Of a stretch of 38,339 nt of DNA, positions 1 through 7,956 are shown in pieces. Each line of letters opens with the position of its first letter. The stretch's first letter is position 1. The notes below the pieces were generated by a model. That model made no database searches, was not told where the DNA came from, and saw nothing but the letters and a program-made list of their open reading frames with translations. A program made the position numbers and the translations under genes. The stretch is from Nocardiopsis trehalosi NBRC 14201 (lineage in GTDB: Bacteria > Actinomycetota > Actinomycetes > Streptosporangiales > Streptosporangiaceae), in assembly GCF_001552555.1 (NCBI RefSeq), contig NZ_BCRK01000041.1, positions 1 to 38,339 on the forward strand, given 5' to 3'.

Positions 1-201
1 TACCCGGCGGTGCGCCGCCGGGTAGCCGAGGGCCGCCTGGAACTCACCGGCATGTACTTCGACCTGGAGACCGCCCAGGTGCACGTGCTCGACGCCACCA
101 CCGGCGAGTTCGCGCCGGTCGAGCCGGAGGTCCCGGCGCAGCGCCGACCGCGGACCGCCGCCGACGAGGAGGACCGCCCCGGCGACCTGTCGCCGGCCTG
201 A
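1..201 (+). CDS. C-terminal part of a probable beta-carbonic anhydrase (partial, 5' end outside window)
   Basis: The frame is open from base 1 and ends at TGA 199-201, so only the last 66 residues are present. They read YPAVRRRVAEGRLELTGMYF and continue with a DLETAQVHVLD strand. This pattern of a helix, then 'G.L.L.G.yfDi.t..V..ld', is the usual C-terminal end of beta-class carbonic anhydrases, which interconvert CO2 and bicarbonate with an active-site zinc. The zinc ligands (Cys-Asp-Arg, His-x-x-Cys) lie upstream of the window, so catalysis cannot be checked. The last 25 or so residues are acidic, Pro/Arg-rich and probably disordered. A strong hairpin follows the stop. The call rests on the tail alone. 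A SulP-type or other protein with the same C-terminal fold is possible. Confidence 0.6.
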   Translation, partial: YPAVRRRVAEGRLELTGMYFDLETAQVHVLDATTGEFAPVEPEVPAQRRPRTAADEEDRPGDLSPA

Positions 202-220
202 CCGCCGATCCGCCCCGGGT

Positions 221-262
221 CGCGGGGCCGGCGGTGCCCGACCGGGCGCCGCCGGCCCCGCG
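221..262. terminator. Bidirectional hairpin terminator between convergent genes
   Basis: Arms 221-240 and 243-262 pair over 20 positions with a single G-U wobble. In practice this is about 18 bp closed by a small loop. It lies between the stop at 201 on the plus strand and the stop at 265 on the minus strand, so it can serve both genes. There is no T-run, which is common in actinomycete terminators. Confidence 0.65.
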
Positions 263-264
263 GC

Positions 265-402
265 TCAGTCGTCGGCCGGGGGGCGGTCGTCCCGCTCGTC
301 CTGCTGCACCTCGGACGCCTGGTATCGGGCGAACCCGATGATCACGACGATCGCGACGACGGGCAGGGCGAACAGCACCACCCACATCCCGGAGAATTCC
401 AT
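265..402 (-). CDS. 45-residue single-span membrane protein, unknown function
   Basis: The frame starts at ATG 402-400 (MEFSGMW) and encodes 45 residues. A hydrophobic segment at about residues 6-26 (WVVLFALPVVAIVVIIGFA) is followed by a hydrophilic, very acidic tail (QQDERDDRPPADD). This is a plain single-pass architecture, probably with the tail in the cytoplasm. A longer in-frame extension upstream exists but is Pro/Arg-rich and looks non-coding. No family is recognised. The ribosome-binding site is weak (GGGAAA at 9-14 nt). The coherent hydrophobic stretch and the charged end argue that it is real. Confidence 0.55.
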   Translation of the reverse strand: MEFSGMWVVLFALPVVAIVVIIGFARYQASEVQQDERDDRPPADD

Positions 403-602
403 GGGCACCGTTTCCCGGACGTCCGGCGGCGCGGGCGCGCGGGCCCGCGGTTCGCCCCCGCGCGGCACGGCCGGGGGCGACTGACCGTCCCAATTTAGCG
501 CTGTTTCCGCGCTTCCGCCGCGCCCCACCCCGCGCCCACCCGCGTCCCGCATCCCGCATCCCCGGGCACCGCAGGGGGGCCGGCACCGGGGCACGCACCG
601 CG

Positions 603-618
603 ACGGCGCCCGCGCCGT
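603..618 (-). terminator. Possible rnpB terminator hairpin
   Basis: A perfect 7-bp inverted repeat (ACGGCGC / GCGCCGT) with a 2-nt loop lies 13 nt beyond the mapped 3' end of rnpB on the minus strand. It is short and lacks a T-run, so it is only a candidate. Confidence 0.3.
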
Positions 619-630
619 GGCAGGGGGTGA

Positions 631-1021
631 GGGGAGAGTCGGCCGGTAAGCCGGATTCTGTCGGTTCCCGTGGGAACCGGGCGGCCATCCATCTGGGGCC
701 ACCGTTGCCGGTGACCTCGGTGCGGTCTACCCGCGAACCTCGGGCGGGCCGCCCTCGGGCGGTTCGCGCGGGGGGCCGGAGCCCCCCTTTTCGACCTTGC
801 TCCGGGTGGGGTTTACCGAGCCGACCGGATCACTCCGGCCGCTGGTGGTCTCTTACACCACCGTTTCACCCTTACCACCGCGGACGGTGGCGGTCTGTTT
901 TCTGTGGCACTGTCCCGCGGGTCGCCCCGGGTCGGTGTTACCGACCACCCTGCCCTGTGGAGTCCGGACTTTCCTCGACGCCGCCGAGCGGCGCCGCGGC
1001 CGCCTGGCCGACTCTCCCGCC
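631..1021 (-). ncRNA. rnpB: RNase P RNA (catalytic subunit of ribonuclease P)
   Basis: Read on the minus strand, the segment starts with the P1 arm GGGAGAGTCGGCC near 1018 and soon shows the conserved core GAGGAAAGTCCGGACTCC (about 985-958). This is the signature of bacterial RNase P RNA. The 3' end has the complementary P1 arm GGCCGACTCTC next to the conserved ACAGAATCCGGCTTA (about 660-634). The length of about 390 nt fits the type A RNAs of high-GC Gram-positives. The RNA removes 5' leaders from pre-tRNAs together with RnpA protein. Its 5' end lies only 6-7 nt past the stop codon of the RNase H/phosphatase gene, so its promoter must lie inside that coding region, or it is processed from a shared transcript. 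End positions are accurate to a few bases. Confidence 0.95.
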
Positions 1022-1027
1022 CCCATT

Positions 1028-2230
1028 CTAGGCCGGTGCGCGGTGCCCGCGCGCCGCCGCGGACCGCTCGTCCAGGTGGGCGGTGTCGTTGACCGCGCGC
1101 ACCAGCATCGGGCCGTCGGCGAAGCAGTCGACGCGCGACAGGCACGCGGTGTCGAGGTGCATCCGGTACAGCGCCTCGGGCGGGGCGAGCAGGGCCTGCT
1201 GGAGCAGGATCTTGATGGGGGTGACGTGGGATACCACGAGGACCGTCCGCGCGGGGTGGCGCGCCAGGAGCGCGGCCCGCGCGCGGGCCGCCCGTTCGGC
1301 GACCGCGGCGAAGGCCTCGCCGCCGCCGGGCGCGGCGGCGGGGTCGGCCAGCCACCGGTCGAGGTCGTCGGGCCAGCGGTCGCGCACCTCGGCGAAGGTG
1401 AGCCCCTCCCACGCGCCGAAGTCGGTCTCGCGCAGGTCGTCGTCGTACTCGACGGCGAGGCCGAGCGCCTCCGCGATCGGGGCGGCGGTGTCGCGGGCGC
1501 GCCGCAGCGGGGAGGACACGACGGCGTCGATCCGCTCGCCGGCCAGCCGCCGGGCGGCGGCGCGCGCCTGGGCGCGGCCGGTGGCGGTGAGCGGGATGTC
1601 GCCCGTACCGGCGAAGCGGCGCTCGACCGACAGCGGGGTCTCGCCGTGCCGCAGGAGCAGCAGCCGGGTGGGGGTGGTGTCGGGTGCGCCCCAGCCCGGC
1701 GCGGGGCCGGCCGGGCCGGTGGCCGCGCTCGCGTGGCGCGGGGCGTCGGGTGCGGGCGGGGCCCCGGCCGGCGGTGCGGCCGGGGGTTCCCCGGCGGCGC
1801 CGAGGCGGACCGGGCGGCCCTCGGCGGCGGCGTCCATGGCCTCGTTGGCCAGCCGGTCGGCGTGGGCGTTGCGGGCGCGCGGCACCCAGGTGTAGGTGAC
1901 GGTGCCGAGGTCGGCGGCGAGGGCGCGGGCCTCGTCGGCGAGCGGCCGCATGGCGGGGTGCTTGACGCGCCACCGGCCCGACATCTGCTCGACGACGAGC
2001 TTGGAGTCCATGCGCACCTCGGCGTCGGCGCCGGGGGCGAGGCGGACGGCGGCGGCGAGCCCGGCGATGAGGCCCCGGTACTCGGCGACGTTGTTGGTGG
2101 CCGTGCCGATGGCCTCGGCGGCCTCGGCGAGGACCGCTCCGTCGGCGTCGCGGACGACCGCGCCGAAGCCCGCGGGCCCCGGGTTGCCTCGGGAACCGCC
2201 GTCGGCCTCGATGAGCAGGCGGCGGCTCAC
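1028..2230 (-). CDS. Bifunctional RNase HI / histidine phosphatase (acid phosphatase) protein
   Basis: This 400-residue, two-domain protein starts at GTG 2230-2228. Residues 1-140 are a type I RNase H with the catalytic set D10, E50, D75 and D125 (IEADGGSRGNPG, NNVAEY, RMDSKL, NAHADRLA). They cut RNA in RNA:DNA hybrids. An Ala/Pro linker of about 45 residues leads to a histidine-phosphatase (phosphoglycerate mutase-like) domain at about 188-390 with LLRHGET (phospho-acceptor H195), SSPLRRARDTA and the second histidine in VVSHVTP. The same fusion is known from mycobacterial Rv2228c, whose phosphatase half resembles CobC (alpha-ribazole phosphatase). It is last in a minus-strand run with the zinc-ribbon and NIF3 genes, a conserved actinobacterial neighbourhood, and rnpB follows at once. 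The physiological substrate of the phosphatase half is not evident here. Confidence 0.93.
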   Translation of the reverse strand: MSRRLLIEADGGSRGNPGPAGFGAVVRDADGAVLAEAAEAIGTATNNVAEYRGLIAGLAAAVRLAPGADAEVRMDSKLVVEQMSGRWRVKHPAMRPLADEARALAADLGTVTYTWVPRARNAHADRLANEAMDAAAEGRPVRLGAAGEPPAAPPAGAPPAPDAPRHASAATGPAGPAPGWGAPDTTPTRLLLLRHGETPLSVERRFAGTGDIPLTATGRAQARAAARRLAGERIDAVVSSPLRRARDTAAPIAEALGLAVEYDDDLRETDFGAWEGLTFAEVRDRWPDDLDRWLADPAAAPGGGEAFAAVAERAARARAALLARHPARTVLVVSHVTPIKILLQQALLAPPEALYRMHLDTACLSRVDCFADGPMLVRAVNDTAHLDERSAAARGHRAPA

Positions 2231-2261
2231 CGGCGGCCCCCGGCGGACCGCGGGGCGGCGG

Positions 2262-3005
2262 TCACAGGCCGGACTCGTCGGTGCGGACGAGGATGCGCCG
2301 GCAGTCCTCGCAGCGGAGCACCTCGTCGGCGGGCGCCTGGCGGATCTGGCCGAGTTCGGAGGTGCTCAGCGCGAGCTTGCAGCCCTCGCAGCGGCCGTAG
2401 CGCAGCGCGGCGGCGCCGACCCCGTCGTACTGGTCGCGGAGCTTGGTGTAGAGGGCGAGGAGGTCATCGGGGACCTCGGCGGCCACCCGCGTGCGCCGGT
2501 CGGCGGCGGAGGCGCGGTCCGCCTCGATCTCCAGGACGGCGGAGGAGCGGCGGTCCTCGGCGGCCTCGCGCTCGCTCTCGGCGGCGGCGAGGTCGGCGCG
2601 CAGGGCGGTGCCGCGCGCCTCGGCGGCCTCGCGGCGCTCCATGACCTCCAGCACGATCTCCTCCAGCTCGGACTGGCGGCGCCGCAGCGACGCGATCTCC
2701 GACTGGAGACCTTCCAGCTCCTTGGGCGAGGACACCTGGCCGGCGTCGAGGCGGCGGGTGTCGCGCTCGGTGCGGGCGCGCACCTGGTCGACGTCGGACT
2801 CGGCCTTGCGCTGCTCGCGGTCGAGGTCGGACAGCTCGGTGGCATTGGCGGCGAGGGCGTCCCGCAGCTCGGTGAGCCGGGCGTCGAGGCGGGACAGCTC
2901 GGCCAGCTCGGGCAGCGTGCGGACGCGGTGCGCGAGCCGGGAGAGTCCGCTGTCGATCTCCTGGAGGTCGAGCAGCCGGATCTGCTGGGCGGGTGCGGCT
3001 TTCAC
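2262..3005 (-). CDS. C4-type zinc-ribbon, coiled-coil protein (Rv2229c-like)
   Basis: This is a 247-residue protein starting at GTG 3005-3003 behind an AAGGAG ribosome-binding site. Residues of about 15-180 are almost wholly charged helix rich in Glu, Arg and Ala, and form a long coiled coil. The C-terminal 45 residues hold a zinc ribbon with cysteines 206, 209, 232 and 235 (RCEGCK and RCEDCRR). This is the conserved actinobacterial zinc-ribbon family found between the NIF3 and RNase H/phosphatase genes. A role in nucleic-acid binding or as a scaffold is plausible, but no activity is established from sequence. It is separated by 50 bp from the NIF3 gene upstream and by 31 bp from the fusion gene downstream, so an operon is likely. 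Confidence 0.88.
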   Translation of the reverse strand: MKAAPAQQIRLLDLQEIDSGLSRLAHRVRTLPELAELSRLDARLTELRDALAANATELSDLDREQRKAESDVDQVRARTERDTRRLDAGQVSSPKELEGLQSEIASLRRRQSELEEIVLEVMERREAAEARGTALRADLAAAESEREAAEDRRSSAVLEIEADRASAADRRTRVAAEVPDDLLALYTKLRDQYDGVGAAALRYGRCEGCKLALSTSELGQIRQAPADEVLRCEDCRRILVRTDESGL

Positions 3006-3055
3006 GGGGGTTCGGGACTCCTTCTCAAGCGGCGGTGGCGGCGGTGGTGCGGCGG

Positions 3056-3895
3056 CTAGAAGCGCTGGGTCCAGGCGTCGGTGACGGCCGTGGAGACGCG
3101 GGTCTCCACGTTAGCCCGTCCCCCGGCCAGCGCGCGGGTGAGGCGGTCGGCGCCGTCGGCCAGCCAGGGCCACTCGCCGGCCCAGTGCGGGACGTCGATG
3201 AGGGCGGCGCCGCCCTGTTCGGCGAACTCCGACGCCGGGTGGTGGCGCAGGTCGGAGGTGAGGAAGACGTCGACCCCCGCGGCGCGGGCGGCGCCGAGCA
3301 GGGAGTCCCCCGCGCCGCCGGAGACGGCGACGCGGTGGACGGTGCGGTCGGGGTCGCCGGCCACTCGGATGCCCGCGGGGGTGGCGGGCAGGCCCGCGGC
3401 GGCCTGCGCGGCGAAGTCGCGCAGGGCCATGGGGGCGGGGAGGGTGCCGACGCGGCCGATGCCGCGCCGCCCGGCGGGGTCGGCGGGGTCGGGGTCGAGC
3501 GGGGCGAGGTCGCCGGTGAGGCCGACGGCGGCGGCGAGGGCGTCGGAGACGCCGGGGTCGGCGGTGTCGGCGTTGGTGTGCGCGGTGTAGAGGGCGGTGC
3601 CGGCCGTGATGAGGCGGTGCACGATCCGGCCCTTGGGGGTGGTGGCGGCGACGCTCGTGACGCCGCGCAGCAGCAGCGGGTGGTGGGTGACCACCAGGTC
3701 GGCGCCCCATTCCTCGGCCTCGTCGACGACCTCGGCGACCGGGTCGACCGCGAAGAGGACGCGGCGGACGGGCTGGCCGGGGTCGCCGCACACGAGGCCG
3801 ACCGCGTCCCAGGACGCGGCCCAGGCGGGGTCGTAGAGGGCCTCGAAGGCCGCGACGACGTCGTTCAGGGTCGGCGGGGAAACAGTGGTGGTCAC
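3056..3895 (-). CDS. NIF3-like dinuclear metal-centre protein
   Basis: This is a 279-residue NIF3/DUF34 family protein (formerly 'GTP cyclohydrolase I type 2'). I chose GTG 3895-3893 (VTTTVSPPTL) because family members begin just before this helix. An upstream in-frame start at 3943 would add 16 Arg/Pro-rich residues. Metal ligands visible are the pair H71-H72 in VVTHHPLLL, H106 and D110 in AHTNADTA, and the C-terminal His/Glu set in DVPHWAGEWP. Family members form toroidal hexamers with two metals per subunit. The biochemical role is unsettled: hydrolase or metal-insertase roles have been proposed. It heads the minus-strand run that continues into the zinc-ribbon and RNase H fusion genes. 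Confidence 0.9.
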   Translation of the reverse strand: MTTTVSPPTLNDVVAAFEALYDPAWAASWDAVGLVCGDPGQPVRRVLFAVDPVAEVVDEAEEWGADLVVTHHPLLLRGVTSVAATTPKGRIVHRLITAGTALYTAHTNADTADPGVSDALAAAVGLTGDLAPLDPDPADPAGRRGIGRVGTLPAPMALRDFAAQAAAGLPATPAGIRVAGDPDRTVHRVAVSGGAGDSLLGAARAAGVDVFLTSDLRHHPASEFAEQGGAALIDVPHWAGEWPWLADGADRLTRALAGGRANVETRVSTAVTDAWTQRF

Positions 3896-3985
3896 GGACC
3901 GCAGGGTAGCGGGTCGCGGGCGGCCGCCGGGCGCGGCGCGCACCCCCCACCTCCATATCCGACGTAACGGGACATTTCACCGCAG

Positions 3986-4014
3986 TTGACACCGACGCAA
4001 CACCCGGCGTCGAA
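3986..4014 (+). promoter_or_regulatory. Weak candidate promoter for the PanE-type reductase gene
   Basis: TTGACA (3986-3991) is a perfect -35 hexamer in the 206-bp divergent intergenic region. With an 17-18 bp spacer the best -10 is only GTCGAA or TCGAAC, so support is thin. It would leave a leader of about 80 nt. Confidence 0.25.
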
Positions 4015-4101
4015 CCTGGTCGGTGGCCGGCGCGACCCGCCGCCCGCGCACCCCGGCCGGCGCGAACCGCCCGCCCCCGTCTCCCCGCTGGAGGACCCGC
4101 C

Positions 4102-5076
4102 ATGACGCTGCCCACGACCGCACCCGCGACCACCGCCCGGCCCGCCCCGCTGGAGACGCCGCAGCGGGTGGCGGTGGTCGGCGCCGGCGCCGTGGGGGCC
4201 GTGGTCGCCGCCGCGGTCCGCACGGCCGGGCACTCCGTCACCCTGTGCGTCCGGCGCCCCGTCGGCGACCTGGTGGTCGAGTACGAGGGGCTCCGGCACC
4301 GCCCGATGCTGCCCGCCGCCGTCCGCCCCGACTCCGTCGAGGGCCCCGTCGACTGGCTGCTGCTCGCCACCAAGGCCCAGGACACCCGGCACGCCCTGCC
4401 CTGGATCCGGCACCTCGCCGGGCCGCGCACCCGCGTGGTCGCCCTGCAGAACGGGGTCGACCACCACGAGCGCATCGCCCCGCTGCTGGCGGCGGGCGAG
4501 CTGCTGCCCGCCCTGGTGTACGTCTCCGCCGAGCGCGTCTCCCGCGACCACGTCCGGCACCGGTGGGGGCGGCGGCTCGTCGTACCGGCGGGCGAGGCGG
4601 GCACCGGCCTCGCCCGGCTGCTCGCCGGCTCGCGCATGGAGGTGGTCCGCGAGACCGACTTCACCACGGCCGCCTGGCGCAAGCTGCTGATGAACGTCGC
4701 CGCCAACCCGCTCACAGCGCTGACCCTGCGCCGCGTCGACGTGCTGCGCAGCCCCGACATGCGCGAGCTGGCGCACGGCCTGCTCGACGAGGCCGTGGCC
4801 GTCGGCCGCGCCGAGGGCGCCCGGCTCGACCCCTCCGACGCGGTGCAGACCCTCGACTTCTTCGACGCCCTGCACCCGCACAGCGGCACGTCCATGCTGG
4901 CCGACCGGCAGGCCGGGCGCCCCGTCGAGTACGACCTGATCACCGGCGCGGTGGTGCGGGCCGGCGAGCGCCACGGCGTGCCGGTCCCGCTCAACCGGTC
5001 GGTGCTGGCGCTGCTGCGGGCGCTGGGCGGCGGCGCCGACGAACCGGGCCTCCAGCACGCCGTCGGCCCCTCCTGA
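4102..5076 (+). CDS. 2-dehydropantoate 2-reductase family oxidoreductase (PanE/ApbA)
   Basis: This is a 324-residue protein behind a good GGAGG site (about 4090). After an 18-residue Pro/Thr-rich leader it has a Rossmann motif, VAVVGAGAVGAVVAAAV (about 22-38). The ketopantoate-reductase signatures follow: the substrate loop LLATKAQDT, the ALQNGVDHHERI block, and the helical C-terminal domain with WRKLLMNVAANPLTAL, whose lysine is the usual catalytic residue. The closing helical SML.D...GRP.E.D..tGaVv block is also typical. Family enzymes use NADPH to reduce ketopantoate to pantoate in coenzyme A synthesis. Actinomycetes often carry several paralogues, so it may act on another 2-oxo acid. For that reason I give no gene symbol. 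Confidence 0.85.
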   Translation: MTLPTTAPATTARPAPLETPQRVAVVGAGAVGAVVAAAVRTAGHSVTLCVRRPVGDLVVEYEGLRHRPMLPAAVRPDSVEGPVDWLLLATKAQDTRHALPWIRHLAGPRTRVVALQNGVDHHERIAPLLAAGELLPALVYVSAERVSRDHVRHRWGRRLVVPAGEAGTGLARLLAGSRMEVVRETDFTTAAWRKLLMNVAANPLTALTLRRVDVLRSPDMRELAHGLLDEAVAVGRAEGARLDPSDAVQTLDFFDALHPHSGTSMLADRQAGRPVEYDLITGAVVRAGERHGVPVPLNRSVLALLRALGGGADEPGLQHAVGPS

Positions 5077-5171
5077 CCCGCCCGGCGGGGTGGCCTCGGG
5101 CGGCGGGCGTCCAATACCGTCGTCGTGCACGCGCCCCGCCCCGGGGCCGACGAGAGGAAGGACGGCGGGCC

Positions 5172-5681
5172 GTGAAGTTCCTGGTGCGCGAACGCGTCTT
5201 CGACATCGGAGACGACTTCTGGGTCGAGAACGAGGCGGGCGACCGGGTGTTCCTGGTCGACGGCAAGGCGCTGCGCCTGCGTACCACCTTCGAACTGAAG
5301 GACCCCGAGGGCAACGAGCTGCTGCGCATCCGCAAGGCGGTGCTCAGCGTGCGCGAGGCCATGCGCATCGACCGCGACGGCGAACCGGTCGCCACCGTGC
5401 GCAAGCGCGTCTTCAACCCCATCAAGGACAAGCTGGTGGTGGAGTTCCCCGGCGGCCACGAGTGGGAGATCACCGGCGACTTCCTCGACAAGGAGTACAG
5501 CGTCAACGACGCGGGCGGGCCCGTCGCGCACATCTCGCGCAAGTGGTTCCGGCTGCGCGACACCTACGCGGTCGACGTCAACACCTACCGCACCGACGCG
5601 GGCGGCGACCCCGCCCTGGTCATCTGCGTGGCGGTGTGCGTCGACGCCATGACCCGCGACGACGGCGCCGACGAGGACTGA
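5172..5681 (+). CDS. LURP-one-related family protein
   Basis: This is a 169-residue protein starting at GTG 5172-5174 with GAGAGGAAGG eight to ten bases upstream. The sequence is a run of short beta-strands with turns: MKFLVRERVFDIGDDFWVEN, VFLVDGKALRL, ELKDPEGNELLRI, KAVLSVREAMRI, VATVRKR and ISRKWFRLRDTYAVDV. This matches the LURP-one/Tubby-like beta-barrel family. Members are small cytoplasmic proteins of unknown function, and the related Tubby and scramblase folds bind lipid or membrane. It lies 95 bp after the PanE-type gene on the same strand. The tail is acidic (DDGADED). The function cannot be narrowed further. Confidence 0.85.
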   Translation: MKFLVRERVFDIGDDFWVENEAGDRVFLVDGKALRLRTTFELKDPEGNELLRIRKAVLSVREAMRIDRDGEPVATVRKRVFNPIKDKLVVEFPGGHEWEITGDFLDKEYSVNDAGGPVAHISRKWFRLRDTYAVDVNTYRTDAGGDPALVICVAVCVDAMTRDDGADED

Positions 5682-5725
5682 GCCCGGCGGCCCGGCGGTG
5701 CCCCGCCGCCGCGGCCGCGCCGGGC
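5682..5725. terminator. Hairpin between convergent genes
   Basis: GCCCGGCG (5682-5689) pairs with CGCCGGGC (5718-5725) and encloses a second small stem (CGGCGG / CCGCCG). It lies exactly between the plus-strand stop at 5681 and the minus-strand stop at 5742. There is no T-run. Confidence 0.35.
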
Positions 5726-5741
5726 CAGGCAGGGCCGGCCG

Positions 5742-6161
5742 TCAGGCCGACGCCGCGGCGCGCCCGCGCGCCAGCGCCCCCGCCAGGTAGACCCCGACCG
5801 CGCCGGCCAGGGCGCCGCCCAGCAGCCAGCCCGCCACGGCCGCGGGCGGGGCCGCGTCGAACGGCCCCGCCACCGCCGCCGCCAGGTACACCGCGGTGCC
5901 GATCGCGGCGGCCCCGCCGGCGGCCGGGACGCCCCACCGGCGCAGCGCCCACCACCCCGCCAGCGGGGTGGCCACCAGGCGGACGCCCAGCGCCGCCAGG
6001 CCGAGGCCGATGTTGGCCCCCACGACCTCGTCGGCGGTCTGGCGCCCGACCACCCAGGCGGCGCCCAGCACCACCAGGCCCACTCCGGCGGTGGCGGCCG
6101 CGCCCGCGGCGGCCCCCCGCAACACGTCCGTCCAGCGCGGCGCGAATCGGCTCGTCGTCAT
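5742..6161 (-). CDS. Four-span membrane protein, unknown function
   Basis: This is a 139-residue protein starting at ATG 6161-6159 (MTTSRFAPRW). Hydrophobic spans lie at about residues 14-36, 48-70, 76-96 and 103-130, all Ala/Gly/Val-rich with short Arg-containing loops. It is an integral membrane protein of the type often annotated simply as hypothetical in actinomycetes. No motif identifies a transported substrate or an enzyme activity. It is monocistronic between two plus-strand genes. An earlier start is possible because the frame stays open upstream, but that extension is Pro/Arg-rich and unlikely to be coding. Confidence 0.7.
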   Translation of the reverse strand: MTTSRFAPRWTDVLRGAAAGAAATAGVGLVVLGAAWVVGRQTADEVVGANIGLGLAALGVRLVATPLAGWWALRRWGVPAAGGAAAIGTAVYLAAAVAGPFDAAPPAAVAGWLLGGALAGAVGVYLAGALARGRAAASA

Positions 6162-6287
6162 GGCCCCATCCTGGCATCGGCGGCGCGGCCCTCGGCGGAC
6201 GCGCCGCGACCGGGGGCGTCCGCGCCACCCCGCGCCCGCCGTGACCTGCGCCTGCGGGCGCGGGGTGGCGCTAGGCTGGGGGCGATC

Positions 6288-7172
6288 ATGACCGGACTTC
6301 CCTTCACGCCCATCGGGGCGCACGTTCCCGTCGCCGGCGGCCTGGCGACCCGCGGCCTGCCCTACGCCGCGCAGATCGAGGCCGAGACCGTGCAGGTCTT
6401 CGTGTCCAACCCGCGCGGCTGGGCCACCACCCCGGGCGTTCCGGCCGAGGACGCCCTGCTGCGCGCCCGCGCCGACCTCCCGGTGTTCGTGCACGCCCCC
6501 TACCTCATCAACCTCGGGGCGCCGGACGACGCCATCGCCGCCAAGTCCACCGCGTCGCTGGAGAACGCGCTGCGCCGCGGCGCCGAGATCGGCGCGCGCG
6601 GCGTGGTCGTGCACACCGGGTCGGCCGTGCGCGGCACCCGCACCGAGGGCCTGGCGCGGATGCGCGACCGGCTGCTGCCGATGCTGGAGCGCCTGGGCGA
6701 GGACGTCCCGCCGGTGCTGCTGGAGCCGATGGCCGGGCAGGGGCAGGTGCTGTGCGCCACGGTCGACGACCTCGCCGGCTACCTCGCCGCGCTCGACTGG
6801 CACCCGCGCGCCCGCGTGTGCCTCGACACCGCCCACCTGTTCGCGGCCGGCCACGACATCTCCACCCCGGAGCTGATGGCGGCCGTCCTCGACCGGTTCG
6901 GCGAGGTCGTGGGCGCCGACCGGCTGGGGCTGGTGCACGCCAACGACTCCGCGTCGGCGTGCGGGAGCAACAAGGACCGGCACGCCAACATCGGGGCGGG
7001 GGAGATCGGCGCCGAACCGTTCGCCGAACTGTTCCGGCACCCCGTCAGCGCGGGCGTGCCGCTGACCTGCGAGACCCCCGGTCCGGTCGCCGAGCACGCG
7101 GCCGACGTCGCCACGCTGAAGCGGCTGCGCGCCGCGGCCACGGGCACCGCGGACCAGGGCGCCGCGGGCTGA
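6288..7172 (+). CDS. nfo: Deoxyribonuclease IV (AP endonuclease family 2)
   Basis: This 294-residue TIM-barrel enzyme cuts DNA 5' to abasic sites and removes 3'-blocking groups in base-excision repair. The family blocks appear in order: IGAHVPVAGGL at the N-terminus, VQVFVSNPRGW, VFVHAPYLINL, VVVHTGS, LLEPMAGQGQ, VCLDTAHLFAAGHDI, HANDSASACGSNKDRHANIG and TCETPG. The His, Glu and Asp residues of these blocks are the trinuclear zinc ligands, and all are present. The family usually has 'LENTAGQG' where this protein has 'LEPMAGQG'. The metal-ligand Glu is kept. The start ATG at 6288 fits the normal N-terminus. The gene is monocistronic. Confidence 0.92.
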   Translation: MTGLPFTPIGAHVPVAGGLATRGLPYAAQIEAETVQVFVSNPRGWATTPGVPAEDALLRARADLPVFVHAPYLINLGAPDDAIAAKSTASLENALRRGAEIGARGVVVHTGSAVRGTRTEGLARMRDRLLPMLERLGEDVPPVLLEPMAGQGQVLCATVDDLAGYLAALDWHPRARVCLDTAHLFAAGHDISTPELMAAVLDRFGEVVGADRLGLVHANDSASACGSNKDRHANIGAGEIGAEPFAELFRHPVSAGVPLTCETPGPVAEHAADVATLKRLRAAATGTADQGAAG

Positions 7173-7183
7173 GCCGGACGCGT

Positions 7184-7217
7184 CCGCGCCGGGCCGCCTG
7201 ACGGCGGCCCGGCGCGG
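7184..7217. terminator. Bidirectional hairpin terminator
   Basis: Arms 7184-7198 and 7203-7217 form a perfect 15-bp stem with loop TGAC. They lie between the nfo stop at 7172 and the minus-strand stop at 7231, so they can serve both genes. Confidence 0.65.
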
Positions 7218-7230
7218 CGCGCGTGGCGCG

Positions 7231-7800
7231 TCAGCCCGTCGGATGCTCGTGGCGGCCGCGCCCGGTGCCCTCGGGCGCGTGCGCGGCGGAGGCCCGCCCG
7301 GCCGGGCCGACCGCCTCCTCCCCCGCTGCGCCGGCCGCCGGCGCGGTGCCGCGCCGCCCGGTGTCGGCGGGCACGCCCCGGGCGTCGGCCCGCCCGGCGC
7401 CGTAGGCGTCGTCGCCACGGGCGAGGTGGTCGGGCCAGCCGGCGGTCATGCCGTAGATGACGAGCACGTCGATGGCGATCGCGATGAGCGACCACAGGGG
7501 GTTCGACACCAGGAACGCCAGTTGGGCGACGGCGTTCACCGCCGCGAGGACGACCGCGAGCGCGCGGGCCCACGTCTTCCCCGACAGCAGCGCGGCGCCC
7601 GCGGCGAGCAGCACCACACCCCACACGGCCAGGACGATGCCCCACAGGGTGAAGCCGGTCACCAGCATGTCGCCATCGGCGACGAAGTAGTACTCGGGCG
7701 TGAACATCGCGACGATGCCCTGGACGACGTTGATGGCGCCGACGACGAAGAGCAGTGTCGCGCCGAAGACTCCCCAACCGTTCGCCTTCGTGGTTCTCAT
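7231..7800 (-). CDS. DUF7144-type four-span membrane protein
   Basis: This is a 189-residue protein starting at ATG 7800-7798. Membrane spans are at about residues 11-32, 45-72, 77-98 and 101-122. The aromatic/Gly motif GWGVFGATLLFVVGAINVVQ at the first span and the FTPEYYF motif after it are characteristic of the DUF7144 family of actinobacterial membrane proteins. The C-terminal 65 residues are hydrophilic (Gly, Asp, Ala, Arg) and probably disordered in the cytoplasm. The function of the family is unknown. The 185-bp region upstream lacks a gene and should hold the promoter. Confidence 0.82.
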   Translation of the reverse strand: MRTTKANGWGVFGATLLFVVGAINVVQGIVAMFTPEYYFVADGDMLVTGFTLWGIVLAVWGVVLLAAGAALLSGKTWARALAVVLAAVNAVAQLAFLVSNPLWSLIAIAIDVLVIYGMTAGWPDHLARGDDAYGAGRADARGVPADTGRRGTAPAAGAAGEEAVGPAGRASAAHAPEGTGRGRHEHPTG

Positions 7801-7956
7801 TGCGCGTTCCTCTCGGATGGCGTCGGGGAGCGGGCTCCCCGTGAGCGAGGCTCGGTCACGGCTTCACGATGCACGAGTCCACACCCGCAAATCCACGCAC
7901 TTCACCCAAGCTTTGGCGAAAACGGACGGAACGCCGCCCTGGCGGGCCACCGGATC

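Noticed and set aside
4023-5681. One 552-codon frame spanning the PanE-type gene and the LURP-one gene
   Set aside because: The first two thirds are Arg/Pro-rich and out of frame with the reductase. Only the last 169 codons, from GTG 5172, are coding.
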